Source of the DNA: Cryomorphaceae bacterium
GTDB lineage: Bacteria; Bacteroidota; Bacteroidia; Flavobacteriales; Flavobacteriaceae
Direction: 5' to 3'
DNA: 43,890 bases
Assembly (NCBI GenBank): GCA_003331875.1
Contig: QOQA01000011.1
Coordinates: forward strand, 1 to 43,890
Shown here: in pieces, positions 43,412 through 43,890 of the stretch
Layout of the letters: each line of letters begins with the position of its first letter
Position numbering within the stretch: position 1 is the stretch's first letter
Notes under the pieces: generated by a model
The model's input: the letters and a program-made list of their open reading frames with translations, nothing else
The model's database searches: none
Told to the model about the DNA's origin: nothing
Made by a program: the position numbers and the translations under genes

Positions 43412-43514
43412 GTCTTGTTTCATAAAAAACTTCTACAGTTGTTGTTTAAGAGCAGATTTCTTTTTTTTTAATACCACAACTTTTGACTAATACAAAAACG
43501 CGCTAAAGGCTTTC

Positions 43515-43890
43515 TTAATCCGTTTTTTTAAAAATAAAGATGTTCGAGCTATATTGTTTTGTAAAAAGCGCTATGAAGTTTGAAAAGAGTCCAATAAAAA
43601 ACCCATTAATAAAGTACATTTTGTTCCCTTTATATTTTTCAGATAAAATTGAAATATAAACTGCATCTAAAAACATTGGTTTAGTATATAGGTGTTTGAA
43701 TCCATGTTTTTGCACAGTGTTTATTAATCCTTTTTTGTTAAAATGAAACCGATGTCGTGGAGCGTCAAAAGCTGCCCAAAAGCTTTTATAGTATTTTGAA
43801 TCAAACGAATCGTAGTTTGGAACCGCAATTACAATCATCCCTCTATCCTTTAAATTTTTTCTGCTTAGAATAAGTGTTTGGTTCAAGTCA
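43515..43890 (-). CDS. SAM-dependent methyltransferase, C-terminal part (cut by window edge)
   Basis: The frame is open to the right end, so the N-terminal part including the SAM-binding GxGxG is missing. What remains begins ...DLNQTLILSRKNLKDRGMIVIAVPNYDSFDSKYY, the post-motif of Methyltransf_11/23 enzymes (L-x-x-V-x-D-L, L-K-x-G-G-x-x-x-x-x-x-P-N), then SFWAAFDAPRHRFHFNKKGLINTVQKHGFK and a hydrophobic stretch (IYISILSE, FINGFFIGLFSNFIALF), suggesting membrane association. Related enzymes often act on quinones or lipid-linked glycans. The substrate cannot be told. Confidence 0.75.
   Translation of the reverse strand, partial: DLNQTLILSRKNLKDRGMIVIAVPNYDSFDSKYYKSFWAAFDAPRHRFHFNKKGLINTVQKHGFKHLYTKPMFLDAVYISILSEKYKGNKMYFINGFFIGLFSNFIALFTKQYSSNIFIFKKTD

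Overview
The window is a gene-dense, strongly A+T-rich piece of a Bacteroidota chromosome, almost certainly from the Flavobacteriia and probably a compact marine lineage. The case rests on several things seen together. There is a PorW/SprE-like lipoprotein of the type IX secretion system, and DUF4834, DUF6341, DUF4837 and DUF4254 proteins in their usual flavobacterial settings. The F-type ATP synthase cluster (atpBEFHAG) lacks atpD and atpC. Shine-Dalgarno sequences are rare, and there are -7 boxes of the TAnnTTTG type. I see no rRNA, tRNA, CRISPR array, insertion sequence or phage gene. No gene-free stretch exceeds about 200 bases.

Layout. 47-2777 (minus): a CobW/COG0523 metallochaperone GTPase, a small unknown protein and a CNNM/CBS membrane protein. 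2814-5957 (minus): a run of small exported or lipid-anchored proteins (CIA30 domain, SMP-30/gluconolactonase-like, a small lipoprotein, a beta-trefoil lipoprotein, a secreted barrel-like protein) plus a previously uncalled 43-residue basic ORF. 6096-8845: a cold-shock protein, an internally duplicated membrane protein and the ribosome-associated GTPase TypA. 8899-14390 (minus): a small membrane protein, a beta-helix lipoprotein, MnmE, a YghO-type acetyltransferase and an outer-membrane barrel protein with a lysine-rich tail. 14475-21525 (plus): a surface-glycan operon with DUF4834, YfhO, a methyltransferase, two GT4 glycosyltransferases and a Wzx-like flippase. 21505-33758 (minus): UvrA, an EnvC-like amidase activator, dUTPase, ATP synthase gamma-alpha-delta-b-c-a, AtpZ, bactofilin and PorW/SprE. 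33798-43890: [2Fe-2S] ferredoxin, GT9 glycosyltransferase, DUF4254, DUF6341, PurD, a GH3-family protein, an active LytM/M23 peptidase, TatA, DUF4837, phosphoglycerate kinase, DNA polymerase III delta', a small membrane protein and a truncated methyltransferase at the right edge.

How it works together. Most genes are housekeeping: energy (ATP synthase, Pgk), translation and tRNA modification (TypA, MnmE), DNA maintenance (UvrA, HolB, Dut), purine synthesis (PurD), and envelope building and export (TatA, PorW/SprE, EnvC-like, M23, bactofilin, glycan operon). The more variable part is the secreted-protein run at 2.8-6.0 kb.

I did not find a convincing new defence, mobile or biosynthetic system. 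The best leads are: a 32-nt sequence present twice in intergenic DNA (5316-5356 and 6961-6992), the second copy next to an 8-bp hairpin ahead of typA; the uncalled 43-residue basic ORF beside the first copy; a recent-looking internal duplication in a 144-residue membrane protein; a predicted three-disulfide beta-trefoil lipoprotein; and four tail-to-tail gene pairs whose coding 3' ends overlap, leaving no room for ordinary terminators.
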